A DNA stretch of 64,000 bases from Lophius americanus (GCA_037951165.1 JBBDHG010000153.1:1800001-1864000), one strand, 5' to 3'; counted from the stretch's first letter, positions 1 through 12,185 are shown. Numbers and translations: made by a program. Notes: generated by a model from the sequence alone, not told the origin.

Positions 1-395
1 TTCATGTACATTTGCAAACATTCACCAATAACATCTATCACATCGTCACAAATAGACTTATCTACCTGCAGGGGCATCTGCGACCCTGAGCAGAAGTTTT
101 CTACATTTACATTACGTTATATGCATCGTATTTTAGAATATTAATAGTAGTTAATCTAGTGATTGAGATTGAAGTGAGTTTATTGGAGCTTAACCTCATC
201 TAAAAATAAGTTCCTTTTAAAGCCAGGGAACTGCCCTTTAAGCACCAACAGAGAATTTTTTAAAACAGGTTGAAACTGTTGAATTTTCAAAGAAATCCAT
301 AATTTTTGATATTGGAAGAACAACAATAATAATACAAAAGAAATCATATAAATTGAAACACTTGTCCAAAGAGTAAATGACTGGTGTCAGATTAC
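1..395 (-). other. Intron following the second GPR68-like exon (runs off the window)
   Basis: No continuation of the receptor frame was found here. A short open stretch at 1-60 does not resemble the expected TM3 region. Nothing else was recognised. Confidence 0.6.
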
Positions 396-545
396 CTGAA
401 AGATGTACTGTAGCCAGAGAGGTAAGGATGTCAGGTACAGCAGGTCAGACACCGTGAGGTTCATTAAATAAACTCCCAGCTCATTCTTCTGATTCAGCTG
501 CAGAGCAGCGTGGTATAAAGAGTATATGTTGGATGGAACGCCAAT
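396..545 (-). CDS. gpr68: GPR68-like GPCR, second coding exon (TM1 end to TM2)
   Basis: 50 codons with clean splice sites (acceptor ...TTCTAG, donor GTAATC), phase 0 at both ends. They encode the end of TM1 with the conserved class-A Asn (GVPSN), the first intracellular loop, and TM2 with its conserved Asp (TVSDLLYLTSLPLWLQYIF). The NELGVYL-x-NLTV-x-DL-x-Y block is diagnostic of the GPR4/65/68 family and closest to GPR68. It joins the upstream exon without a frame conflict. The next expected segment (extracellular loop 1 and TM3) is not in positions 1-395, so the coding region continues beyond the left edge. Confidence 0.85.
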
Positions 546-1141
546 CTAGAATGAAAAAGATTATTTATTGTGGTTAAAGTAACAGTTAGGTTATTATCTA
601 AGTATTGGTAAATAAGAGGTTGTCAGGTTAGAAACAAAAACAATTGATTTTGGTTACGGAAGGATGCAAAATTAATTGTCTGATTGTAACTATCAACAAA
701 ATCACAGAAAATCTTTTTAGTAAGCATTGCACAACCCTTGTTACCAAATCACAGAGTAATGTACAGAGGGCAGGGGTAGACTTTGGGTTAATGTTAGATA
801 TGTAAATAAAACAGTATACCATAGGAACATTCACCAGTACAAGTGACCATCTTTTGGTATTTTGTGGAAACTTGGGAACACAGCGGAGGTCACATGACTC
901 AGAGCTTTCTCGTTTTTTTTGTTTCATATCATACGGTTGTAATTCAGGCAACAATTTGCCGTTTCAGCTGCAATGTCATGTTTTTAAGGGGGAACTAGAC
1001 TTGTGACATTGACCTCAATTTGGTCAAACACACTTTCCCATTAACTATTGGTCAAACACACTTTCCCAATTAACTGCGCATATTTATAAAGTATTCTGGC
1101 ACTTAAGCAACTTTATTCAGACACTTAAAATGTATACTTAC
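546..1141 (-). other. 596-bp intron splitting TM1 of the GPR68-like receptor
   Basis: It begins GTAAGT on the minus strand at 1141 and ends AG at 546. The sequence is AT-rich and unremarkable apart from a short tandem repeat around 1020-1070 (a 'ggtcaaacacactttcccat' unit, twice). Confidence 0.8.
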
Positions 1142-1228
1142 CAATAGTACGAGGATATAGACACAGGAGAAGAGGTACTGGTGGATTTCATGACTGATGG
1201 TGCAGTTAATCACGTCCTGCTCGGACAT
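1142..1228 (-). CDS. gpr68: GPR68-like proton-sensing GPCR, first coding exon (5' end of a partial gene)
   Basis: 29 codons from ATG to a strong GTAAGT donor, ending in phase 0. An in-frame TAG lies eight codons upstream of the ATG, and position -3 is a purine, so the start is well supported. The peptide begins MSEQDVINCTISHEIHQ and then enters TM1 (YLFSCVYILVLL). It has an N-glycosylation sequon (NCT). The CTI-x-H-x-IHQ block matches the extracellular N-terminus of human GPR68, and His13 and His16 align with human His17 and His20, which are implicated in pH sensing. Known role of the family: proton-activated plasma-membrane receptor coupling to Gq/phospholipase C. The gene lies downstream of ccdc88c on the same strand, as in human, which supports GPR68 over GPR4, GPR65 or GPR132. 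The paralogue assignment rests on about 79 residues. Confidence 0.82.
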
Positions 1229-1249
1229 GGCGAACACTACGCACTCACA

Positions 1250-3480
1250 CTACTTCACATTTAACATGGACTCTCTCACATGAACGTTTTCAGACATTTT
1301 TATAAGAGCACAGAACCACACACATATCTCCCAAACTAAGGTAGATGTCAGTTGCAGTAATTGATTGAGCTCTCTCTTCTTTGCTTGCTTCAATATCCGT
1401 TTCAATTTGACAACTCTGGAACACAGAAGAACACATTTATTAGTGACTATGAAAATGATCCGTGTACTACTTTTGATGCTGCTTACATACACACATACAC
1501 AGAGAATATGATGAGAATAATACAGAGAATATGATGTGATGTGTATAATGTGGTGATTAGTTTCCCGACAGCATTACGACATCAATAGCCCTTCATCTGG
1601 GACACATTATGAAATCACTGTGGCTTTTCTGTGTTCACATTAGGGAGCAATAGATTCTTTTTTTAAAATGGAGCTTTCAACTGTAAATATACAGTTATTA
1701 ACTGGCAGCAGGTTCAAAGATTCTTATTGTATTTGAAAACATAGGCTCAGCCGTTATACAGCTAATGGCTCAAATCTGGATGAGAGTCCGGCTTTTTTTG
1801 CTGCTGCTTTTCTGGTCTGACAGAATGCTGTACTATGATTTCTTTATTCAATCATAATTAAAGAATGTTAGGAAAATATTGCTAGTAACTAATTGTACAT
1901 ATGCATAGATCAATCCACTTGTTATAGGTAAATGTGTACTTATATCTGACCCACTACTCCAAGGATTTAACAAAACTAAGCCGCATTCACCCCTTCACCA
2001 TGCAGGACAAGTGGCAACCTGCTCACCAAGAACTATAACAACTTATTCACACAATCACTCACACACACCCGATAAGTGGATAACCACTCATCCTTTTGAA
2101 GCCACAGTTCCAAATTCTGCTAATAATCATAATTATATTATAATCATGATACCGATATTTAAAAAAATAACCTGTGGCATAGAGATGTGCTACAATGTAT
2201 ACAAAAAAAATGAAGAGACCATTAGCAAGCTGTACATCATTAGGTCGCCGGAAAAAGCATATTGGACATTCAGGGGCGGTTTTAACTGTCATGAATGCAA
2301 TTTAATATTATTATTTCAAGTAGCCAACCTACTGCTTGGTTCTATTGCCTTATCAGAGCTTAGAATGGCTCATTCATTTTTAATCCATTACTGCAAATAC
2401 ACGCACTGATATAGTTTCAGATCAGATCATCATTTTTACAGTAACTAATCTACTCCCACAATTAAGCTGCCCTCAAATAACTTAAGCATAATATTACGCT
2501 TAGAGGATGTTGTCAGAGCTTGTAATCAGCCCATATTCACAGAGACAGTAACATCTATCTAGTGAAAGTGATTCAAACCAGGGTCCACACCAATGAGGAA
2601 TGAGCATTAGCTGCATAGACACACAATTAAACCATCAAGAAATTAAAGCATTACTACAAAGAATGACATCATGACTAACTGAGTTTGGTCAACTTGCACT
2701 GGATATTGTGTTTTGCTCCGTTGTTGGTGCCCCATATCTTAATTATATATTTTGGGTTGAAGTACAACAATATATTGGAAAGGCACGTCTTTTCTTACTA
2801 GTCATCCACTACTTTGGACTGCAGCTCCCGCCAGAAGGTCAAAGGTCAATCCTCACCATGGCCAAGTCACTGCTTGATGTTTTGCATCAGCTGACTTAAG
2901 TGAGGGCACCTACAGTCTACTGCACTGATCAGGAACTAAAGAATGAAGGAAATAACCCTGTGCTTTCATTTGAAGATCCGCAGAGGGATTTGAATCAACT
3001 GACTGGGATGAGGAGCTTTACTACACTGATGAAGAACTGTAAGACTTATGTGTGTTAATTGAAATGTTAAAAAATGAACTTGTTAGTCATGGATATCCCC
3101 ACAAAAAAATAAAAGCCCACAACTGGCAAGACCAAAGACAACAGAGTACTCCAAGTCACATGGACCTTTTACAAATATGCTCTCACCAGTGTATAAAAGC
3201 CATGGAACCTTCCAATCATACCTCAAAGACAATCAGGCTCATAGAGCTTTTTTGTGACCTCAGAATGTACCGCCCTATAAACTGTCTGATCTCCAGGCGG
3301 AAACGTTAGCACGCATGTTGGTATGACCGATTTTGGTCAACTTGCACTGGGATTTTTTTTTTTGTGCTCCCTTTTCGGTTCCTTATATTTTGACATTATG
3401 CTGCATCAAGAATAGATGTTGTATATATCCGGAATAATTGTCACTAATAAATAAACTCTCAACATCCAGTCAAATTTACT
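1250..3480. other. Intergenic, no gene recognised
   Basis: AT-rich sequence upstream of the GPR68-like start. Only short ORFs without family resemblance are present. Two segments share a 'tttggtcaacttgcactgg' core (about 2685-2705 and 3333-3352) and similar flanks, suggesting two relics of one dispersed element. Confidence 0.5.
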
Positions 3481-3481
3481 C

Positions 3482-4165
3482 AAACCGTCACCATGAAAGC
3501 AACAATACCATCATGTTGTACACAGCACAAGCCAAGCTGCTGGGCATAAACATATCTACCTAGAGGCACACTGGCAGCGCCAGACCACTGGACCTTATTC
3601 ACACTGGGAATGCAACAACCATCTAAAGCAAGCGATAATAAAGACCTTACGAAGAGACATCAAAATCCATTACACTCACCAAAGCTGTTCATTATTTGAA
3701 GACATAGATTCCACCCTCCTTGCTTTCTATAGAAATAGCTCAATAAGGTCATAAAAGACACAAAGTAGCTCAATAAGGTCATGAAGGACACAAAAACAGT
3801 TCAATGGGGTCATAAAGGACACAAAATAGCTTAATAGGGGCATAAAAGACACTGGTGTGTTTCAGGTCCATTATAAGGTCCTTTTTCACCGACATGCCGG
3901 CAGTGGTGACAACCTAGGATGCCCACTTCCAAATCTACAGTTGTTTAATGGCCCCCATTTAAAAACTACCTCAGATAAGGGTAACATTTGTTTGTCATTG
4001 TTGAAAGATTCTGCAGGCTGTGCACAAATATTAACAGCGTATTGTGGTCACCTGTACTTATGTCTTTGTCCCACTGGGCCCCGGCTACCGCAATAAAAAA
4101 AGTCCTAGGACTGCATCTACACTGCAGGCTACACACACTATCATGATGAAACTGTGAAAGTGTAT
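3482..4165 (+). repeat. Dispersed element, copy 1 (family unknown)
   Basis: Diverged direct copy of the segment at 12190-12860. Shared blocks include 'aagccaagctg' with 'gggcata' just after, 'ccatctaaagcaagcgata', 'ttacactcaccaaagctgtt', 'agcgtattgtgg' and 'ctgggcc'. They are in the same order in both copies, with differing insertions. The length of about 650 bp and absence of a coding frame fit a non-autonomous transposon. No terminal repeats were identified. Confidence 0.6.
3737..3851 (+). repeat. Minisatellite, about four copies of a 30-31 bp unit
   Basis: Units start near 3737, 3767, 3798 and 3828, each of the form 'agctcaataaggtcataaa' followed by 'agacacaaa', diverged by a few bases. 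It lies inside dispersed-element copy 1. The counterpart at 12.4 kb lacks the array, so it probably expanded after insertion. Confidence 0.75.
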
Positions 4166-5070
4166 CCAATGTATGTTTTGGAACATTGTCGGCCTGTGAG
4201 TCATAGCACATTAACCAACGTAGCATAGCCTTACATTAGAATGCTTGATCCTCCCACTCCGAACCCCAACTGATTCTCTCCCTGACATGACCGAGCCCGG
4301 AATTCCAATACACACAATATGATGGGAGGGATTTGCACATTCTGATCCTCTGAACAACGGCAAGCAGCAGGTCTCACTAGAGAGACAGAAACGTTGAGGA
4401 ACTATCTGACCATTAGAATGTGTAGAGAGGGTTTAAATGATGTTCATCCACCTACCTTCCGCGCCCCACCTCAATGAAACTTCTGTGGCATTTCAAGCTC
4501 TAGTTCTCACTCATGACTGGTTACTTGTCTCTCTGTGTCGGCCCCATTGGGATTATTTGTTTTGGTTGTGCACCACAAACATACTTGGTATAATAGTCTA
4601 CACCAAAGATCCGTTTGGGGACCTACGGTTCCAAAATGACCTCTGTTTGACCTCAACAGTATCCGTTTGCTTTGGCTTCCCAGCATCGTTAGAATGGTTC
4701 CATAATAACAGACTATGAAACCATTTAGGGAGCCACTTTAACACAGAGGAGTTAAACCACAAGCATTATTTCTGTCTGTCCTTCTGTAAGACTCTCAATC
4801 TCTCTGGTACTCCTGAATAGACCACAATCAAATTAAGGCAACTAGGCAACGTTTACATGATAGCTGATTTGCTATAAATAGAAATAAATGTTTGAAAACT
4901 TTAATCAGGGTTTATACATGAAACAATCCCCGCACATATGTATCAGAAATAACAACTTAACATGCCAGGTCCGCAATTAATTAGTTATGGTGTAACAAAA
5001 TCAGAACCGCACCACGTGTCTGCATAGAAACACTTTCTCCTACATTCATTGGATATCTTTCAGCTAATTG
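4166..5070. other. Intergenic, no gene recognised
   Basis: Only short unconvincing ORFs were seen. No repeat family was recognised. Confidence 0.4.
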
Positions 5071-5074
5071 AGTT

Positions 5075-5222
5075 CAGGTATCGCGGGGGGTGGAGCCTAT
5101 CCCAGCTGACATAGAGCGCTCACATTCTCTCCTACGGGCAATTTAGAGTCGCCAATTCATCTATATTTCATGTTTTTGGAATGTGGGACGAAGCCAGATT
5201 ACCCGGAGATAACCCTCGCAGG
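5075..5222 (+). repeat. Teleost dispersed repeat fragment
   Basis: Contains the blocks 'gggtggagcctatcccagct', 'cctacgggcaatttagagtc' and a variant of 'gtgggaggaagccggagtac', which recur throughout fish genomes. This copy is shortened internally. Related fragments lie at 50905-51045 (opposite strand) and 63840-63990. The class was not determined. Confidence 0.7.
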
Positions 5223-6474
5223 CTACAGTTAGTTACTTTGTTTCTTCCTCTCGCATTTTCTTCATGTGCTCAGCACTTTGTTTGATTCTCTGCTCCACAC
5301 TCCTGGACTTTCGAAAGATTCTAAAGATTGCAAAGAGCAACTTATAGAGTATATGATTCTATACGGATCATATATCAAAATGATCTCTATAGACTCAGGT
5401 TTACCCTTTAGGATGCTTGGCGTGTCATTTCCTGTTCCTCTCAAGTGAACAGACATTGTTGGGCGAGCGGGTCCCGGAGACAAATTGAATTCAAAATGAC
5501 TAGACAGCCCTCAGTGAGAACAAACCTCTGCCATGACAGCATTACTAGTTTGATATTTATTCAAGCATCATAATGGAGGCCGAAGTTTATGTTTGCAGCA
5601 GGCTGTCACGCAACGATACCCGAGCTCATTGCTGAGCTCATGGCCAAAATTCATTGAATGAATTTGCCCAACTGTCACATGACCAACCCTGCCATCAAGT
5701 CTCAGGAAGACCGATTTAGTACTTTTTGTTTATTGGTGCTGTCAGAAAGACAAACTAGACACGCAAAGTAGGAAAGCGAGCAGGTGGAGAGACGGGTTCA
5801 ATTTGCCAACTCAAAGACAGCAGCAAGAACCAGAGTAACGACCATGAGCTGGCAGAGTCGAGGGAATAAGATGGTAAACATCTGCTGACCAGGGAGAACC
5901 AAGAGACAGGTGAGAGTTTGGGTGGAGTATTTGAGGCAGTGCAGGTGAACCAAGTAAGAATGGTTGTGTAACTGGGTGTGGCAGTCAAATCGTGGTGTAA
6001 GGAGGGAAATTCTGGGGAGATGTTTGTTATTAATAACAGCTTATTTGTTCATGCAGAAATAGATCTAGAAAATTTTATTAAATTGCTTTGCTTAAGCGGT
6101 TTAGTGGTGGTGGGTCAGGTAGTGTGCAAGAAAAGACACATTATGGAATGTTAATTTCACATGTAAATGCAAAGTATTTACTTCATACATTTATAAATAG
6201 GTTATAAATATCATTTAATGTCTGTGGAACCGAATAGCCATCATGTTAAGATAGCTGAACACACAGGAAGAAGTATATCACCTTAATTTAAAGGAATATT
6301 CTGGGTTGTTTTTGTTTTTTTTACCTGTGAGAGGTCAGATACTGGTCATTAGAAATGAATGCACTATAATAACTTCCACAAACAATAAAACAGGAAGTTA
6401 CAGTTATAGCCCCACCTGTTGGCACCAATAGGGAAGCCATTTTTAACAACTATTAAGTTGAATTGTTATGGTGA
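5223..6474. other. Intergenic, no gene recognised
   Basis: No coding or repeat feature can be supported. An ORF on the minus strand at 5755-5988 is short and without resemblance to known families. Confidence 0.4.
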
Positions 6475-6526
6475 GATGGATGGATGGATGGATTGATGGA
6501 TGGATGGATGGATGGATGGATGGATG

Positions 6527-6574
<48 letters not shown>

Positions 6575-6575
6575 T

Positions 6576-6652
<77 letters not shown>
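6475..6652 (+). repeat. Compound microsatellite (GGAT)n-(GATA)n-(GACA)n
   Basis: Three adjoining tetranucleotide arrays: GGAT at about 6475-6528, GATA at about 6528-6614 and GACA at about 6612-6652, with two point interruptions. All minus-strand ORFs here (Ser-Ile-Tyr-Leu and Ser-Val-Cys-Leu repeats) are artefacts of the array. Confidence 0.97.
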
Positions 6653-8420
6653 TTCCACGGTGACTGATTTCCTTTTGCAAAATATGCAAAAGTAGAAATG
6701 CTTAAGTTCATGTCACAACAAATGAAGTGTATGAAGCAGTTAACAACTGATTGTTAAAAATCTGAAGGGTTGTTCGACATTATACATATGCCAATCTGCC
6801 AATATAAATGATGAATAATAGTGCAGCTAATACTTTATGTGTGAATATTTCAATTATTGCTCCGGGAAATCTTTTTTTTTTTTCTTCAAATATTAACATA
6901 TATTGCACTAGTTTGCATTTGCTTTTCAACATTCAAGTGAAGAGGATGTGCGATTATTGGATGTTCTCTAGCAACACATAGAGGGCACAGTAATTGACAA
7001 TGAAATTCTTTGTAGAGTTTGAGTAATTCACTCAAATTCAGAGCTGTGTATACTTTGCAGATATCCGGCAGCAAGGCCGCGCCTGGCAAACATGATAGAT
7101 GTGATAGTGCGAGGGCCCATTCATTCCTGCAGCTTGTTTCGGTTCCTGTTTTCAGTAAGGTAACTCAGAAAGTTTTGAATACATTTCAATGAAGTTTCTT
7201 GGAAAGGTGAAACCTGGGTAGGGGAAGGAGTGATTTTTTCAGAAAGGTTTAAATCCATAAAATATCTTATCCATAAAATGGTTCATCACATACTCCAAAA
7301 CGAGAGACATCATCATCATCATCATGCCAAGTAGATCATTGACAGAGTGGGCTCAGTAACGTAAATACCACAGTAGGATTTGTATATATACTTGCTGGCT
7401 CGTATGTACTGTGAAAGAAACTGCATGCCTTGACCATTTATCACATTGAGATGTTCTGCTTACAGGCTGAACAGATGGTTTGACCGTAACTCAGAGCTGC
7501 TGACAGAACAGGGGTTTCAGTCATGTATGCAGTTCTTCTTATAGAAAAGAAAACAAGGACGTATCCTTCAAAATAGCATCGATGACCCCATGGAAGGTGA
7601 CTTAGGGCAAACAAATGGATGGACTCCGCTACTTCCTAATATGGTACCCAATGTATGCCTAATGAAGATTAACCAACCAAAGCCGTCATTTCTGGTTCCC
7701 CACTCTGGTATAAATCTCCCCTCTTGTACTACTTACTTACTTCGAGAGAGACAGCTACTTATCCTGTTCCTGTGAGCAGGTGTGTGTGTGTTTCTCCTAT
7801 ATTGTAATTACAATATATTTTCTTTTAATCCTATCAGTGTTCGGTGTCTTCCATTGTGATCAGAGTGCTTCAGTACTAAATCTTCCACAACAGTACCCTT
7901 GGGTACTTAAAGATAAGTGATAGATACTGGTGACCTTTAGGAGGACTCAGTTTACTGGCAGTGATGATATATTTAATAATCACTGTAGTGTTATGCTACA
8001 GTGATAAAAGATTTCTACCGTTCACGCGCTACTTACATGAAACTATTTTTTTTAAGTTTCGGAGTGAATGGCCTTCTGTTCTGATCCCAGTGACACCCAT
8101 CAGAACTGAAAGAGACACTCTGCTCAAAGAGAGATCTGAATTTAATTTAGTAATTTAATCAGTTTATTTAGAATATTGCTGTGTGCGTGTTTGTGTTCAT
8201 GATCGTATGTGTGCGTGAGCCTCATTCCAGCATGCCTGGTTTCCACACATAACAGATAAATACTCAAAGTCAATGCAATTCTGCAACCATGAGCACATCC
8301 AATCAGAAGGCCATATGGCCAAGACCCGATTCCCGCACACCCAAAGCAGGAGAGATTTTATATTTCAAGGTTGCTTGCTCTCTACATTAACTGAATTCAA
8401 CAAACATCAACATTCATTTA
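6653..8420. other. Intergenic, no gene recognised
   Basis: AT-rich with a poly-T run near 6870 and a short (ATC)n near 7310. No coding frame with recognisable similarity. Confidence 0.4.
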
Positions 8421-8424
8421 ACTT

Positions 8425-8455
8425 AACGTAACATAACATAACATAACATAACATG
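8425..8455 (+). repeat. (AACAT)n short tandem repeat
   Basis: About six pentamers. A related, less regular run of 'acgtaacacaacatt' units lies at 8690-8735. Confidence 0.85.
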
Positions 8456-8931
8456 AATGCGTATTATTTCTGTTTTAAATTATGCAGAACACCTAACGTC
8501 GCCAAAATGCAATCATTTACAGGATATGCCAAAACCTACCGCTGGGTAAAATGTCATGTAAATCCATCCATTGGTCTTTCTGTAGTGTTGCTAACAGACA
8601 GACAGACAGTAAGGAAAGACAGACAAACATGGTTGAAAACATAAACTCCTCCCTTGGCAGAGGTAATAATAACACACAATAACACAACATTACGTAACAC
8701 AACATTACGTAACACAACGTAACATAGCATCTATAAGGACTGTAGAAATATTCAATAACATTCATTTAAAAGCCTAATCAATGCCCCAGACACTTGGAAC
8801 ATTGAGTTGACAAAACAACCCTGTGATCAATAGCTTAACTTATTACCCAAAGGCAGCTAAGAAAGGCCATTTCTACTCTGTAATGAGTGACCCGGACAGC
8901 AGTAACCATGGCAACAACTGCAAGTTATAAA

Positions 8932-9110
8932 TCAAGTGCCAATGAGGGTCCTGTCATCCGACAGTGAACTCTCTGCCACTACAGCCCTTCCCTCTGCGAT
9001 GTCTTCATCAGACACTTCCACCTTTACCGCATTCACGTTTTCCACCGTGACCATTGGCCCATCATCACCTCCGCCTCCGTCATCAACAACTTTTGTCCTC
9101 AGTCTCTTTA
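8932..9110 (-). pseudogene. Orphan coding-like segment (unidentified, no start codon or splice acceptor)
   Basis: An open minus-strand frame of about 58 codons ends in TGA at 8932-8934 and is closed upstream by TAA. It reads as ordinary acidic protein (for example VVDDGGGGDDGP and VEVSDEDIAEGRAVV) with locally higher GC than its surroundings. No convincing splice acceptor or initiation codon precedes it. It could be a terminal exon fragment, a processed relic, or chance. I do not recognise the family. Confidence 0.3.
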
Positions 9111-9249
9111 TTTAATCTTCAATCAGAGTGTTGATGCAAGAAAATAGATTTTGTAAACACATTTCCACCAAATCACAAGAGGTATTTCTGTCACTCCACA
9201 TCACAGCATCATATTGTAGTTGTTTACACTCAGTGTTGTTATTTTTTAG

Positions 9250-9316
9250 GTTGCTGGAAAGCACCTACAGTGACCTGAATTTGTGGAAGGAGAACTTTTT
9301 CAACAACACAAGATGA
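9250..9316 (+). pseudogene. Exon-like segment of unknown origin
   Basis: A good acceptor (TGTTATTTTTTAG) is followed by an open frame reading LLESTYSDLNLWKENFFNN and then a stop. It is protein-like but only about 21 residues. No partner exon was identified upstream. It may be a terminal-exon relic or chance. Confidence 0.22.
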
Positions 9317-9599
9317 TGTGAAATGGAGATGTGTCACAAGTTCAATCAGAAAGACTATCCTCTTGTACACTCAGGCGACAGTAACTGTTCATTACAACAC
9401 ATTATCTTCACCATTCACATGTGCTCAGTCTCAATTACCTGCTTCATGGTCTGGACCATAGATTGATATCAGCTGCACTTGTTCAGGTAACCTCATCCAT
9501 CCCATCACTGTGACACCTGCATGCTCCGCCCATCACCATCAGCTGCTGGCTTTAAATATGACTCTCTCTCTCCATTCATCAAGTTCTTTCATGCTGCTG

Positions 9600-9950
9600 G
9601 TTCGTGCGCCTTCCACCTCCCCATCTCCGGCTGGTCATCACACATCCATCAGCCTCATCACTCATGAGCCTCAGCAGAGTCCTCAGCCACCACCACCCTT
9701 CGATCACAATCTCCCCAAAAGAGTCTGAGGGCCCAAGACTTTCTAATAGACCCATTATCACACATCTTCTCTTGTAATAAATGATGCATCATTTTCTCAT
9801 TCTCTGTTTTCTCTGATTGAAATGTCTTTAGGTGCCGGCCCAATGCAGTGGTATAGTCACAAGGGTTTTTACCCTGAAGAACAGAGGCACCCGGGGAGCA
9901 AATTGGGCTTTTTCTCAAGCACTTCGTTGTATGGACTGTAATGGCAATAG
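9600..9950 (+). repeat. Dispersed repeat related to the 19.2-19.6 kb SINE region
   Basis: Positions about 9600-9745 match, in reverse complement, 19195-19335 (shared 'ggggagattgtgat' and 'ggtggtggctga'). Positions about 9843-9950 resemble the 3' part of the SINE at 19336-19646 in direct orientation ('aaattgg' followed by 'gctttt', then a 'tggcaataa'-like end). The segment is a composite of two repeat fragments. Confidence 0.55.
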
Positions 9951-10589
9951 ATCAAACTGGCAACCTTCCAAAAAAGGGGAAGCCACATCGACTCAAATAT
10001 AAAGAGTAAAATGTTGAGGAGTCGACCTCACCAACTCGGAACAGGATAGATCCACAGCGTTACCAAGAACTCACCCTCACTCTCTTCATAGGGGACATAA
10101 ACATACACCCGTTAGATTAAAAAAGATCCCCATCCAGGTAAGGCTCTAGAAAGTATTTCAAGTCCCCTATTATGCATGAGATGCAACAGCAATTTGGTGG
10201 CTGACTTATCAGGGTGTCTTCCATACTGGATCCTCCCTCCTAGGGAGACTTTACCAGAGGCTGTTCAGCCCAGACAACAAAATCCCATGGTTCAGACGGA
10301 CACCATCACATTAAGGTGGCAATTGTTTGTGATGGCACCATGCCCAGTATCTCTTTGTTGTCTTGAAATGTGTGTAAATAAGAATTCATAGCACAATGTC
10401 TATTTAATGAAAAATTTTCTGGAGCGTTTCAAAGCTCTCTCAGTGAACTGTTAAAGAATATAAACCCACTGATATAGGTTTAACGCGATATAACGAAAAC
10501 AATAAAAAGTCCAATAAAGACATAACTCTTATTCTCCTCACCTGAGGATGTCATGGCGACTTTTCCTGACAGTACATCATCAAGGTCAA

Positions 10590-11480
10590 GACCAACTTTT
10601 ATTGTCCTTCACACAATATGTCAGAAATAAAGCATAATCAACACACAGTTTCTCACAGCCCCAAGGTTTGTGCAAGACATAACTATGAATGAACAAATAG
10701 ATAAAAACAAAGGATCAGTACATCAGAATAAATAAAAGGATACCAGGCTGCTACAGCATACAAACTGCAATATGGTGGGAGACAGGGGGAGAGAGCTCAG
10801 CATCCTGGACAGCCTGGTGGATGAAGCTGTGGCTGACACTGGAGGAGCAGGACTGGATGCTCCAGAACCTCCTCAGAGGTTAAAGATACTGTGTGAGAGA
10901 TGGGTTGAGCCCCCAACTGTGCTGCAGTTGGGTGTTGTAGGAGAGTAAGACATCAATGATCACTCCTGCTGCCTCCTCTGCAGAGTCTTATGGTTGGAGG
11001 CGGTGCAGCTGTCATAGCTCACAGTGGTGCTTACGGTCAGGATCCATTCACTGGCGCCTCGGTGGAAGTAGCACACGAGGCTCTTGCTCACTTCAGCTTC
11101 TGGCGGAAGTAGAGGCATTGCTGAAATTTCTTGGCCAGTGATGCTGTGCTGTTCATTCAGGAATAGTCCACTGAAGATGTAGTGTAATGCAGTTTGGCTC
11201 ATTGCTGTTGCTGATGAGATCCATCACAGCTGTACCATCCACAAATTACATTTTTTCATGAAGTGATTGGGCTGTAATTTGGTTACAATCATGGGTCAGC
11301 AGGGTAAAGGGCCGAGGACCACGTCTATATTTTTGGCGGGGCGCTTTGCTCAGGGTGATGGTGCTTGAGGTGTTATTGTTTAACTGTAGTCTCTGGATAA
11401 GAGAGCCCAGCGACCAATTGTAAAGCGAGGTGTTTAGGTCCAGCCGGTCCAGTTTCCATATTACCAGCCGAGGCAGCATT
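10590..11480 (-). mobile_element. LINE (CR1/L2-like) reverse-transcriptase relic
   Basis: Broken minus-strand frames carry landmarks of the RT and its C-terminal part: LNTSLYNWSLGSLIQRLQ followed by NNNTSSTITLS and FTLLTHDC, a degraded region where FADDTTVVGLIS is expected, then YFHRGASEWILT and CTASNHKTLQR. These match fish CR1/L2-type elements in order. Frameshifts, stops and missing segments make it non-functional. The 3' end (about 10590-10720) looks like the usual 'tttattgtccttcacac' tail. The exact family is unassigned. Confidence 0.75.
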
Positions 11481-12185
11481 AACAAGAATCCGGAAATTCC
11501 TGCTTACATGGCGATGGTAACAATGGCGTGGTAAAAAAAAAAAAAGATTACACCCTACAACCCCTTGTTTATAAGTTTGCATTTAAAGCCTGCTGTTGTT
11601 ATACAGGTGAAAAGCTAAGCTGCAGAAGTGATTACGATTTTATGCAAACACAAAAAAAAAAGTTGTGTAAACAGACCCAAAGACATGTACATAGTCTCTG
11701 GCCTAGTTTCTCCCCGTGTTTACCATTTACCTCCTGGATCATATTAGTGACAACAAACGATGCTGATGACAGCTCAATAAATGCATGAGTATACCGCTAT
11801 CCTCCAAAATAAAATCATCATCCTAGTAAAATGTAAAAAAAAAAATGGAAATAACATCACAACATCAATCTCCTCCCTTCTTCTCCTGGGAAATCATTTT
11901 ATTTTTTTTACAGCAGTGAATAAGCCTCCATCTCTGATTTACAGCCTGCCTGTGAGTGTGATTCACCGTCTACACATCCCGAAAGCAAGGTGACGTATAT
12001 CCCACTAAACCGTTCATCCACATGTGCCGTATCGACCAACATGCGAGTGTTGGGTACCCAGCTGATCCATCCCACTGCATTCACACAGAAATGCTTTGAA
12101 AACAAATACTCTCGTCACAAGACTGTTGCTGGTGGGGATATGTTAAGATACTGTACCGTACACCACAATCGGGATTCAAGATGAT
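11481..12185. other. Intergenic, no gene recognised
   Basis: AT-rich with several poly-A runs. Only short ORFs without resemblance to proteins. Confidence 0.4.

Noticed and set aside
1..60. Short open stretch as a third GPR68-like exon
   Set aside because: The peptide does not match the expected extracellular loop 1/TM3 sequence and has no convincing acceptor.
6443..6711. Three overlapping Ser-Ile-Tyr-Leu repeat ORFs
   Set aside because: Translations of the GATA/GACA microsatellite.
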